Part shown: in pieces, positions 16,469-23,802 of the stretch | Layout: every line of letters starts with the position of its first letter | How positions within the stretch are numbered: the stretch's first letter is position 1 | NCBI GenBank assembly: GCA_964643885.1 | Contig: CAZXUI010000028.1 | Location: 1 to 49,334 of the forward strand | Reading direction: 5' to 3' | Source of the DNA: CAADGL01 sp964643885 | GTDB lineage: Bacteria > Planctomycetota > Phycisphaerae > UBA1845 > Fen-1342 | Length of the DNA: 49,334 bases | Program-made: the position numbers and the translations under genes | Notes under the pieces: model-generated | Database searches by the model: none | Told to the model about the DNA's origin: nothing | What the model saw: only the letters and a program-made list of their open reading frames with translations

Positions 16469-18010
16469 ATGGGACTGTTCACGAAGAAACCACCGGCCGA
16501 CGCGCCGGCCGCAGCGAAACCGGCCCCGGCCGTGGCACCGCCGCCGCCGCCGACGGCGACTCCGCCGGCCGGCCCGGCCGCCGCGGCGGCGCGACCGGCG
16601 CCGAAGACGACTCCGCCGGCGCCGCCCTCCGCGCCGGTCGAGATTCCCAAGATCAAGCAGGCCGGCTCCGGCAGCAATAACGGCGGCTCGAACAGCGCCC
16701 GCAACGCCCCGCCGCAGGATGAGCGCACGAAGCGCTTCCACGCGCTCAAGGGGATGATTCACCGCAAGCTGGTCGAGCAGCTCGACATGACGAAGCTCTC
16801 GGCCGACACGACCGGCGAGCTGCGCGAGCAGGTTCGGCAGGTGGTCGTGGCGCTGTGCGAGGAAGAAGAGACGCTGCTGAACGTGACCGAGCGGCAGCGG
16901 CTGGTGCAGGAGATTCTGGACGAGGCGTTCGGCCTGGGGCCGCTCGAGGCGCTGCTGAAGGACCCGAAGATCTCGGACATTCTGATCAACGGTCCGTCGC
17001 AGGTGTACATCGAGAAAGGCGGCCAGCTCGTCCTGACCGAGATCAAGTTCAAGGACAACGGCCACCTGCTGCACATCATCGACAAGATCGTCAGCCCGCT
17101 CGGTCGGCGCTGCGACGAAGTCTGTCCGATGGTCGATGCGCGTCTGAAGGACGGCAGCCGCGTCAACGCGATCATTCCGCCGCTGGCGATCGACGGGCCG
17201 AGCCTGTCGATCCGCCGCTTCGGCAGCAACCCGGTCACGTGGGAAGACTACATCAAGTACAAGTCGTGCGCGGCGGAGATGGTCGATTTTCTCGAGGCGT
17301 GCGTGCACTCGGGGCTGAACATCCTGATCGCGGGCGGCACGGGCTCGGGTAAGACGACCCTGCTGAACAATCTCTCGCGCTTCATTCCCGAGGATGAGCG
17401 CATCGGGACGATCGAAGACGCGGCCGAGCTTCAGCTTCAGCAGCCGCACGTGGTGCGGCTCGAGACGCGTCCGCCGAACCTCGAGGGCAAGGGGCGGATC
17501 ACGATCCGCGACCTGCTGATCAACGCGCTGCGTATGCGTCCGGACCGGATCGTCGTCGGCGAGTGCCGCGGCGGCGAGACGCTGGACATGCTCCAGGCGA
17601 TGAACACGGGTCACGAAGGGTCGATGACGACGATCCACGCGAACAACACGCGCGACGCGGTTCAGCGCGTCGAGACGATGGTGATGATGTCGGGCTTCGA
17701 GCTGCCGCAGAAGGCGATTCGGCAGCAGTTCGCCAGCGCCGTGAGCCTGATCGTGCAGGCGGCGCGACTGACCGGCGGGCGGCGAAAGATCATCTCCGTG
17801 ACCGAAGTGCAGGGCATGGAAGGCGACGTGATCGTGATGCAGGACATCTTCCGCTTCGAGCAGGACGGCGTGGATTCCAACGGCAAGGCGTACGGCCGGA
17901 TCGTCTCGACCGGCGTGCGGCCGCTGTTCATGGACCGTCTGATCGCGCACGGGGCGAAGGTGGACCCGTCGATGTTCGAGCAGCGGACGCTGGTCGAGGA
18001 CGATGTGTAG
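16469..18010 (+). CDS. cpaF: Tad secretion ATPase CpaF/TadA
   Basis: Predicted 513-aa hexameric traffic ATPase that powers Flp pilus assembly. A disordered Ala/Pro-rich N-terminal linker (about residues 8-60) is followed by the CpaF N-domain and the core. Walker A is GGTGSGKT at 289-296, the Asp box includes RIGTIEDAAELQL, Walker B is RIVVGECRGGETLDML, and the His box is GHEGSMTTIHANN. The C-terminus covers VISVTEVQ-like strands (IISVTEVQGMEGD). The ATG at 16469 follows GGAGAG by 8 nt. It sits between octamer tracts on both sides, ahead of the membrane proteins TadB and TadC. Confidence 0.95.
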   Translation: MGLFTKKPPADAPAAAKPAPAVAPPPPPTATPPAGPAAAAARPAPKTTPPAPPSAPVEIPKIKQAGSGSNNGGSNSARNAPPQDERTKRFHALKGMIHRKLVEQLDMTKLSADTTGELREQVRQVVVALCEEEETLLNVTERQRLVQEILDEAFGLGPLEALLKDPKISDILINGPSQVYIEKGGQLVLTEIKFKDNGHLLHIIDKIVSPLGRRCDEVCPMVDARLKDGSRVNAIIPPLAIDGPSLSIRRFGSNPVTWEDYIKYKSCAAEMVDFLEACVHSGLNILIAGGTGSGKTTLLNNLSRFIPEDERIGTIEDAAELQLQQPHVVRLETRPPNLEGKGRITIRDLLINALRMRPDRIVVGECRGGETLDMLQAMNTGHEGSMTTIHANNTRDAVQRVETMVMMSGFELPQKAIRQQFASAVSLIVQAARLTGGRRKIISVTEVQGMEGDVIVMQDIFRFEQDGVDSNGKAYGRIVSTGVRPLFMDRLIAHGAKVDPSMFEQRTLVEDDV

Positions 18011-18018
18011 CGGGAGCA

Positions 18019-18042
18019 AGGGATTGAGGGATTAAGGGATTC
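18019..18042. repeat. 8-bp tandem repeat (AGGGATTN)3 between cpaF and tadB
   Basis: Three octamers in register: AGGGATTG, AGGGATTA and AGGGATTC, followed by AGGGG. They begin 9 bp after the cpaF stop codon, much like the tract that follows cpaE. Confidence 0.85.
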
Positions 18043-18165
18043 AGGGGCGGGCGAGATGGTGCTGTGGGCAGTCCGGGACGCGGGCCCGGCGGACATGCAG
18101 GTGAGAGCGGCCGGGCGGCGTCGGGCTGAGTGCGGCCGAGCGGTGGACTTTCAGGAAGACAGGCC

Positions 18166-19185
18166 ATGAATCCGTACGTAACGGCTTGGGGACTACTGGG
18201 CGCCGGCGGTGATACGCTGCTGACGGTGACGCTGATCGCCGGACCGCTGCTGGCGGTTTACGGCATCTTCCAGCTCGTCGCCGATCTGCGGAGCGCATCG
18301 AAGAAGAAGATCGCCAGCCGGCTTCAGGGGCGCAGCGGGGCTCCGGCCCAGGCGGCGGCCGTGAAGCTGACGGCCGAGGACCTGCGGCGGCAGACGAAGG
18401 AGGTCGGGGGCATCCTGGGGCGGGCGGTGGCGCGCTTCGGGAGCACGGCCAAGCTTCAGGCGATCCTGGACCAGGCCAACATTCCGTGGAACGCGTCGCA
18501 GGTGCTGGTGAACCTGACGCTGGTGGCGGCGTGCCTGCTGGCGGGTTGCGTGGTGTTGCAGCTTCCGCTGCTGGGGGGGCTGGGGGTGGCGGCGGCGGTG
18601 TACATCCTGCCGATCTACTACCTGATGTGGCGGCGCAAGCGGCGGCTGAAGCGCTTCGTGCACCAGTTGCCGGACGTGTTCGAGCTTCTGGGGCAGGCAC
18701 TGCGGGCGGGACACTCGCTGGCCAGCGGCATGCAGCTCGTCTCGAACGAAATGCCCGACCCGGCCGGGACCGAGTTCGGCCGCGTCTTCCAGGAGCAGAA
18801 CCTGGGCCTGAAGATCGAAGACGCCCTGACCAACCTGGCCGAGCGGATGGACCTGCTGGACGTGCGTTTCTTCGTGACGGCCGTGCTGATTCAGCGGCAG
18901 ACCGGCGGCGACCTGGGCGAAGTGCTGGACAAGATCAGCGGCGTGATCCGCGAGCGGATCAAGCTGCACGGGACGGTCATGGCGCTGACGGCGGAGGGAC
19001 GGCTGAGCGGATACGTCCTGCTGGCCCTGCCGGTGATCGTGTTTTTGGCACTGCTCAACATCAACTACGAGTACGCGATGGTGCTGTTCGAGCACCCGAC
19101 GGGCCAGATGATGCTGACCACCGCCGTGGTGATGATGATCATGGGCTACGTCATGATCCAGAAGATCGTGAACATCAAGGTTTGA
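18166..19185 (+). CDS. tadB: Type II secretion F domain protein TadB
   Basis: Predicted 339-aa inner-membrane platform protein of the Tad machine. An N-terminal transmembrane helix (TLIAGPLLAVYGIF) is followed by a cytoplasmic stretch. A paired hydrophobic region (LVAACLLAGCVVLQLPLL) comes next, then the T2SSF domain (VHQLPDVFELLGQALRAGHS, VTAVLIQRQTGGDLGEVLDK), and two C-terminal helices. The ATG at 18166 is chosen because AGGAAG precedes it and the membrane segment follows. It lies 12 bp before tadC, its usual partner, with which it would interact with CpaF. Confidence 0.92.
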   Translation: MNPYVTAWGLLGAGGDTLLTVTLIAGPLLAVYGIFQLVADLRSASKKKIASRLQGRSGAPAQAAAVKLTAEDLRRQTKEVGGILGRAVARFGSTAKLQAILDQANIPWNASQVLVNLTLVAACLLAGCVVLQLPLLGGLGVAAAVYILPIYYLMWRRKRRLKRFVHQLPDVFELLGQALRAGHSLASGMQLVSNEMPDPAGTEFGRVFQEQNLGLKIEDALTNLAERMDLLDVRFFVTAVLIQRQTGGDLGEVLDKISGVIRERIKLHGTVMALTAEGRLSGYVLLALPVIVFLALLNINYEYAMVLFEHPTGQMMLTTAVVMMIMGYVMIQKIVNIKV

Positions 19186-19197
19186 CGAGGTCCCATC

Positions 19198-20121
19198 ATG
19201 GACATGATGAGCATCGGGATACTGTTCGCGCTGGCGGCCGGGCTGATCATCTACAGCGTGATGCCGCGGCGGGGTGAGGCGCGGGACGCTCTGAAGCGCC
19301 GGCTGGAGGGGCGGCGGAGCGTGGAGGAGACGGCGGAGGTGCGCGACCAGGCGCGGCGAAGCGCCACCGAGTCGATCGTGAAGAAGGCGACGCCGATGCT
19401 GTCGCGGCTGGTGATGCCGGTCTCGGCGGAGGAGCAGACGCAACTGCGGATGAAGCTGATGCAGGCGGGGTTCCGGGCACGGCAGGCGCAGACGATGTTC
19501 CTGGCGAGCAAGACGGCGATGGCCGTGGTGGGGCTGATGGTCGGCGTCGGCGTGGCGATGTCGCAGGGCTGGAGCGGACAGTGGATGGTGGGGTCCGGCG
19601 TGATCGGGGCCGCCCTGGGATTCCTCTCGCCCGGACTGTGGCTGTCCTCGGCCATATCGAGCCGCAAGGAGAAACTGCGCCGCGGCCTGCCCGACATCCT
19701 TGACCTGCTGGTCGTCTCCGTCGAGTCAGGCCTGGCCCTCGACGCGGGAATCAAACGCGTCGGCGACGAAATGGCCATGGTGCACCCCGACCTGTCCGAA
19801 GAATTCCGCCTGGCCACCCGCGAGACGCAGATGGGAATCCGCCGGGCCGAGGCGCTCGAGAATATGTCCAACCGCTGCGGACTCGACGAGCTGCGCTCAC
19901 TCGTCTCCGTCATCGCGCAGGCTGAACGCTTCGGAACCAGCGTAGCCAAGGCGCTGCGAAGCCAGAGCGACTCCATGAGGACCAAGCGCCGCCAGAAGGC
20001 CGAAGAGAAGGCCCAGCAGACGTCGGTCAAGCTGATGATCCCGCTGGTGCTCTTCATCTTCCCGGCGATGGGTGTCGTGCTGGCCGGGCCGGCCGCCATC
20101 CAGATGTTCGAGGCGCTCTGA
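19198..20121 (+). CDS. tadC: Type II secretion F domain protein TadC
   Basis: Predicted 307-aa second platform protein. An N-terminal helix (IGILFALAAGLIIYSVMP) is followed by a charged region. A hydrophobic pair (MAVVGLMVGVGVAMS, VGSGVIGAALGFLSPG) and the T2SSF domain come next, with LPDILDLLVVSVESGLALDA and LVSVIAQAERFGTSVAKAL. A C-terminal helix ends ALIQ-like (GPAAIQMFEAL). It is the last gene of the Tad locus; a tadD-type TPR gene is not seen between here and the next operon. From about 19620 codon use shifts slightly towards C-ending codons, but the reading is continuous. Confidence 0.92.
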   Translation: MDMMSIGILFALAAGLIIYSVMPRRGEARDALKRRLEGRRSVEETAEVRDQARRSATESIVKKATPMLSRLVMPVSAEEQTQLRMKLMQAGFRARQAQTMFLASKTAMAVVGLMVGVGVAMSQGWSGQWMVGSGVIGAALGFLSPGLWLSSAISSRKEKLRRGLPDILDLLVVSVESGLALDAGIKRVGDEMAMVHPDLSEEFRLATRETQMGIRRAEALENMSNRCGLDELRSLVSVIAQAERFGTSVAKALRSQSDSMRTKRRQKAEEKAQQTSVKLMIPLVLFIFPAMGVVLAGPAAIQMFEAL

Positions 20122-20548
20122 TCCGAGTGGGTCGGGGGCGGCGCGCCGCCCGCGCGAGCACCTGGCGACATTCACCTGTTCCGTGCGCTGGTTTGTCGCG
20201 TCAGGTGTGCGCGTGTCGGCGCGTGTACGCGGGGAGAGTTCCCGAGACCGCCCGCTCCGTACGGTTGCGGCTCGGTGCAGACCGACGGTCGCGGCTCTGA
20301 CTGCTGCAAAGCCAATTCCTCAAACGAGTTACAATCGTCCTGGCCGCCCGGGACGCCGCTGGCGGGCGGCCGCCCAGTCGGCTACCATGCGAGTTTGTGG
20401 TAAGTTGCGCGGGCGCTGCCGAGCAGGCCCGCGGCCGGTGCGAATAACCGGTTGAGTTTCGTCAGCCCCGCCTCGATTATCAGTCCGACGGGGCCGTTGG
20501 GCAGCGATCAAACCGGCAAAGTGGGCATAGGACATCGGAGTGAGCAAG
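20122..20548. other. Intergenic region between tadC and the DUF1573 gene
   Basis: 427 bp without a supportable gene. It holds a 16-bp perfect palindrome soon after tadC and a TACAAT hexamer at 20330-20335 that could be a -10 box for the next operon, but no good -35 lies at the right spacing. Nothing else was recognised. Confidence 0.5.
20136..20151. terminator. Perfect 16-bp palindrome after tadC, possible terminator
   Basis: GGGCGGCGCGCCGCCC is self-complementary and lies 14 bp after the tadC stop. It could form a strong hairpin that ends the Tad transcript. No T-run follows, so an intrinsic terminator is uncertain. Confidence 0.3.
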
Positions 20549-21820
20549 ATGAAGCGTACGTTCGCAATCGCCGTGGCGCTGTTGAGCGGCGCCGTTGTGG
20601 CCGCCGCATCGGGTCAGGAAGGGCAGCCGGCGGGACAGGACCAGCCGGTCGTCGGCGCGCCAGCCGGCGGTCAGGTCTTCTCGACCGGGCGGCTGGTGAT
20701 GTCGGAGGACAGTTGGGACTTCGGCGCGAAGCTGTCGGGGGAGCCGGCCGAGACGGAAGTGAAGATCGAAAACGGCGGAACGGGTCCGCTGAAGTTCGCG
20801 ATCCGCAGCTCCTGCGGCTGCACGGTGGCGCGGCTGAGCAACGCAACGCTGCTGGAGAACGACGAGTTTCAGTATCTGCTGGGGCCCGGGCAGTCGGACT
20901 CGATCCGCATTTCGTACAACACGAAGAAGAACGTGCGGAACGTGAGCCAGACGATCACGATCACGAGCAATGACCCGGAGCGGCCGTCGGTGCCCTTCCG
21001 CGTGACCGGCGAGGTCAAGCAGCTCTACGACATGATCGACACGAGCGGAAACCCATCCAACCGGATTCAGTTCGGCCGCCTGGAGCGCGATTCGAAGGAC
21101 ACGCGGGCCCTGATCCTGAAGAACAACCTCCCCGAGCCGGTCAAGCTGAAGGTCAAGGGACAGCCCAGCGCGGCCTATGACGTGCGGCTGGAGGAGGTCA
21201 AGGAAGGGATGGAGTACCGGCTGATCGTCGACACCAAGCCGCCGCTGGCCTACGGCGGGAACATGACGCAGATCGATCTCGAGACCGACCACCCCACGCT
21301 CAAGGAAGTCAAGGTCACGGTCAGCGCTTTCGTGCAGCCGCGCGTCGCCCTGACGCGCTCGACGCTCGGCGTCGCCTCGTCGTCGAACGCGCCGGTCAAG
21401 CAGCGGCTTCAGGTCCGCTTCAAGGCCGACGAGCCGCTGACGATCAAGGGCTTCGAGTACAGCCACCCCGGCATCAAGGCCGAGGTGTTGCCGCCGCGGA
21501 CGCAGGCGGCCCAGCGGGCCTTCGGCGGGCTGGCGATGCACGACATCGAGGTCACGTTGCCGCCGGCCAGCGAGCTGCCGCAGAAGGGCGCCAAGCTGAC
21601 GATTCTGACGGATGACAAGGAGCCCGAGTTCCAGAAGCTCGAGGTGAACATCGTCGTCATTCCGACGCCGCGCAGTGCCGTCCGGCCGATTCGCAATACG
21701 AACCCGGCCGGCCTCGAGCCGCAGGCCGGCAAGCAGGACAATCCGGACGACGGTCATGGCGAAGATGACGGGCACGACCACGGCGACGACGGCCACGATC
21801 AGCCCAAGGACCCGGAATAG
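20549..21820 (+). CDS. DUF1573 family exported protein
   Basis: Predicted 423-aa exported protein. A signal peptide (residues 1-27, ending AAASGQ) is followed by a DUF1573 immunoglobulin-like domain. WDFGAKLSGEPAETEVKIEN leads to the family hallmark SSCGCT near residues 87-92, and ITITSNDPERPSVPFRVTGE closes the domain. Further beta-sandwich regions follow, with VTLPPASELPQKGAKLTIL near the end. The C-terminus is an unusual Asp/His-rich tail (GHGEDDGHDHGDDGHD) that could bind metal. The ATG at 20549 is preferred over the GTG at 20540 because GGAG lies 8 nt before it. It heads a cluster with a rhodanese-like and a MauE/DoxX-like gene. DUF1573 function is not established. Confidence 0.85.
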   Translation: MKRTFAIAVALLSGAVVAAASGQEGQPAGQDQPVVGAPAGGQVFSTGRLVMSEDSWDFGAKLSGEPAETEVKIENGGTGPLKFAIRSSCGCTVARLSNATLLENDEFQYLLGPGQSDSIRISYNTKKNVRNVSQTITITSNDPERPSVPFRVTGEVKQLYDMIDTSGNPSNRIQFGRLERDSKDTRALILKNNLPEPVKLKVKGQPSAAYDVRLEEVKEGMEYRLIVDTKPPLAYGGNMTQIDLETDHPTLKEVKVTVSAFVQPRVALTRSTLGVASSSNAPVKQRLQVRFKADEPLTIKGFEYSHPGIKAEVLPPRTQAAQRAFGGLAMHDIEVTLPPASELPQKGAKLTILTDDKEPEFQKLEVNIVVIPTPRSAVRPIRNTNPAGLEPQAGKQDNPDDGHGEDDGHDHGDDGHDQPKDPE

Positions 21821-21901
21821 CATCGAAGCGCTGCCTGTGACCCGGACGCAGGGTGGGCCGCGGCCCGTCCTGCGTCCGGCGGATTTCTGGAGTCTCAAAT
21901 C

Positions 21902-22531
21902 GTGCTGGGATTCGCGGTTCGGACGGTGGTGATTCTGGGCGTGTCGGCCGGCGCGGCCGGCGGCTATGCGGCCCTGCGCGGGCTTTCGTGGGTGCCGGAT
22001 CTGGAGCGGGTCGCGAAGCAGGAGCAGCGGCGCGACGCGGTCCGCGCGCAATCGGAGCAGATTCGGGCGGAGCTGGGGATCAAGCTGGAGGAGTTTCTCG
22101 AGCGGATCGCTCAGGGCGCGGTGGTGATCGACGCCCGCCCGCGGGAACAGTACGAGACGGAGCACCTGCTGATCGAATCGTGGCCGCCCGTGTTGAATAT
22201 CGAGCCGGAGACGGTGGTCGAGAACAGCGAGCGGCTCAACGCGCTGCTGATGGCGGGGCAGGCGCTCGTGCTCTACTGCACGTCGGAAGAGTGCGAGCTG
22301 GCGGAGGAGTTGCTGGTCGAGCTCGAGGCGATCGGCTTCGAGCGCGGCCTGATCCGCATTTACGTCCCCGGGTGGGAGGGGATCAAGGCGGCCGGGCTGC
22401 CGACGGCGAGCGGGCCGGACACGTGGACGCCGGACGCGATTCCCGGTGTTGATGCGGGTCTGGGAGCGGACGGCGCTGAGGAGGCGATGGATGAGGGACC
22501 GGGCGGCGGCGCGGACGACGGAGGTCGCTGA
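21902..22531 (+). CDS. Membrane-anchored rhodanese-like protein
   Basis: Predicted 209-aa protein. An N-terminal transmembrane segment (VRTVVILGVSAGAAGGYAAL) is followed by a charged helix, then a rhodanese-like fold with GAVVIDARPREQYETEHL. The active-site loop has YCTSEEC. Two Cys sit in that loop where classical rhodaneses have one Cys in CxxxxR. A Gly/Asp/Glu-rich tail follows (about 165-209). GTG start with GGAG 9 nt upstream. The gene ends 3 bp before the MauE-like gene. The context suggests sulfur or thiol chemistry at the cell envelope; the substrate is unknown. Confidence 0.8.
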   Translation: MLGFAVRTVVILGVSAGAAGGYAALRGLSWVPDLERVAKQEQRRDAVRAQSEQIRAELGIKLEEFLERIAQGAVVIDARPREQYETEHLLIESWPPVLNIEPETVVENSERLNALLMAGQALVLYCTSEECELAEELLVELEAIGFERGLIRIYVPGWEGIKAAGLPTASGPDTWTPDAIPGVDAGLGADGAEEAMDEGPGGGADDGGR

Positions 22532-22534
22532 GCA

Positions 22535-23080
22535 ATGGCGGGTGAAGTAGCGGGAACGCGGAGCGCGACGACGGCGGCGCAGGCCGCGACGACGGCGGCG
22601 GCGCAGGCCGCGGCCTGTCCGGCCACGACGAGCTGGGTCGCGTGGGGGATCCTGTGCCGGCTGCTGGTGGCGGCGGTGTTTCTCTACGCTGCGTTCGGCA
22701 AGCTCGCCGAGCCGGAGCGGTTCGCCGAGTCGGTGCGGGCGTACAAACTCGTGCCGACGGTCACGAGCAATGCGGTGGCGCTGTACATTCCGTGGGTGGA
22801 GGTCATCGCTGCGGGGCTGCTTGTGGTTTCTGTCTGGCGGCGCGAGGCGCGTTTCGTGATCTTCGCGCTGCTGGTGGTCTTCACGTTCGTGAAGGTCTGG
22901 GCGGAGGTGCAGGGGCTGAAGATCGACTGCGGCTGTTTCGGGGGGCTGTCGGCGGGCTTTACGAAGGTGCTGAACGGCCCGGCCGGCATCGTGCTGAATC
23001 TGCTACTGATGGGGCTGCTGGTGGTCGATGGGATGGCCCAGCAGCGGACGTCTCGTTCGGCTGCGGTGCGCGGGGCGTAG
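22535..23080 (+). CDS. MauE/DoxX-like redox-associated membrane protein
   Basis: Predicted 181-aa inner-membrane protein. After an Ala/Thr-rich N-terminus come about four transmembrane helices: ILCRLLVAAVFLYAAFGKLA, ALYIPWVEVIAAGLLVVSVW, RFVIFALLVVFTFVKVWAEV and GIVLNLLLMGLLVVDG. FGKL with a nearby helix is typical of the MauE/DoxX family. DCGCFGG (about residues 131-137) carries the Cys pair of the MauE-like branch, which is linked to disulfide handling. It follows the rhodanese gene by 3 bp, so the two are probably co-translated. The exact role is inferred from family and context. Confidence 0.83.
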   Translation: MAGEVAGTRSATTAAQAATTAAAQAAACPATTSWVAWGILCRLLVAAVFLYAAFGKLAEPERFAESVRAYKLVPTVTSNAVALYIPWVEVIAAGLLVVSVWRREARFVIFALLVVFTFVKVWAEVQGLKIDCGCFGGLSAGFTKVLNGPAGIVLNLLLMGLLVVDGMAQQRTSRSAAVRGA

Positions 23081-23126
23081 GCGCTGCCGCGGCGGCGATG
23101 CGGGCCGGTTGGGCCGTTGAGACTGG

Positions 23127-23178
23127 TGGGCAAGCTGCGCTTGCCCATGCCACCCGTCGGGCAAGCTGCGCCTGCCCA
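23127..23178. repeat. Two copies of a GGGCAAGC-type hairpin repeat
   Basis: Copy 1 (23127-23147) pairs TGGGCAAG with CTTGCCCA around loop CTGCG. Copy 2 (23158-23178) has the same layout, CGGGCAAG...CCTGCCCA, with one mismatch; the copies are 31 bp apart. An inverted relative lies at 37742-37770. Typical of an interspersed palindromic family. Confidence 0.8.
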
Positions 23179-23243
23179 TCCCACTCGAACGGGCGGCGAA
23201 CAGAAGCTTTGCGATACCTCATCTCGATTCCGGAGCCGCGGTC

Positions 23244-23732
23244 GTGAGAAATCGCACACGTAGTTGGGCGGCGTTGGCGGGCGTGGCAGCGGCCGCGGCG
23301 GTGATCACGGCCGCGGGCGGCTGTGCGTCGCGGGTGAACGAGGCGGCTCTGCGGAGCGAGGTCGTCGGCGTGCTCGAGGCGCAGGAGGCGGCCTGGAACC
23401 GCGGCGACGTGCGCGCGTTCATGCAGGGGTACTGGAACGACGAGCGGCTTACGTTCAGCAGCGGCGGCCGGACGGAGCGCGGCTGGCAGCAGACGCTGGA
23501 GCGCTACCTGCGGCGCTATCCGACGGCGGAGCGGATGGGGCGGCTCACGTTCGACGGGATCGAGCTGCGGCCGCTGTGCGAGCGGGCGGTGCTGGTGCTG
23601 GGGCGGTGGCGGCTGGAGCGCGCGGAGGACCCGGTCGGCGGCAACTTCTCGCTGATCTTCGAACGGATCGAGGGGCAGTGGGTCATCACCCACGATCACA
23701 CGAGCGTAGAGGAGCCGGCCGCGGGCTCGTGA
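23244..23732 (+). CDS. Lipoprotein with SnoaL/DUF4440-like (NTF2 fold) domain
   Basis: Predicted 162-aa lipoprotein. The signal segment AALAGVAAAAAVITAAGGC ends in a lipobox whose Cys (about residue 28) would be lipidated. The rest matches the NTF2-like DUF4440/SnoaL fold: EVVGVLEAQEAAWNRGDVRA, FMQGYWNDERLTFSSGG, and the closing strand GGNFSLIFERIEGQWVITHD. GTG start with GGAG upstream. The last six codons (PAAGS and stop) form the first unit of an 18-bp tandem repeat that continues past the stop. It converges with lptG, leaving 70 bp between the genes. The ligand or activity is unknown. Confidence 0.8.
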   Translation: MRNRTRSWAALAGVAAAAAVITAAGGCASRVNEAALRSEVVGVLEAQEAAWNRGDVRAFMQGYWNDERLTFSSGGRTERGWQQTLERYLRRYPTAERMGRLTFDGIELRPLCERAVLVLGRWRLERAEDPVGGNFSLIFERIEGQWVITHDHTSVEEPAAGS

Positions 23733-23798
23733 CCGGCCGCGGGCTCGTGACCGGCCGCGGGCTCGTGACCGGCCGCGGGCTCGTGACCGGCCGCGGGC
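23715..23798. repeat. 18-bp tandem repeat that reiterates a C-terminus and its stop codon
   Basis: Unit CCGGCCGCGGGCTCGTGA occurs four times in a row (23715, 23733, 23751, 23769) and a fifth time in part (23787-23798). The first unit encodes the last residues PAAGS and the TGA stop of the lipoprotein gene. Because 18 is divisible by 3, all four TGA codons are in the same frame. The array ends 4 bp before the lptG stop codon on the other strand. Confidence 0.93.
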
Positions 23799-23802
23799 GT
23801 GC

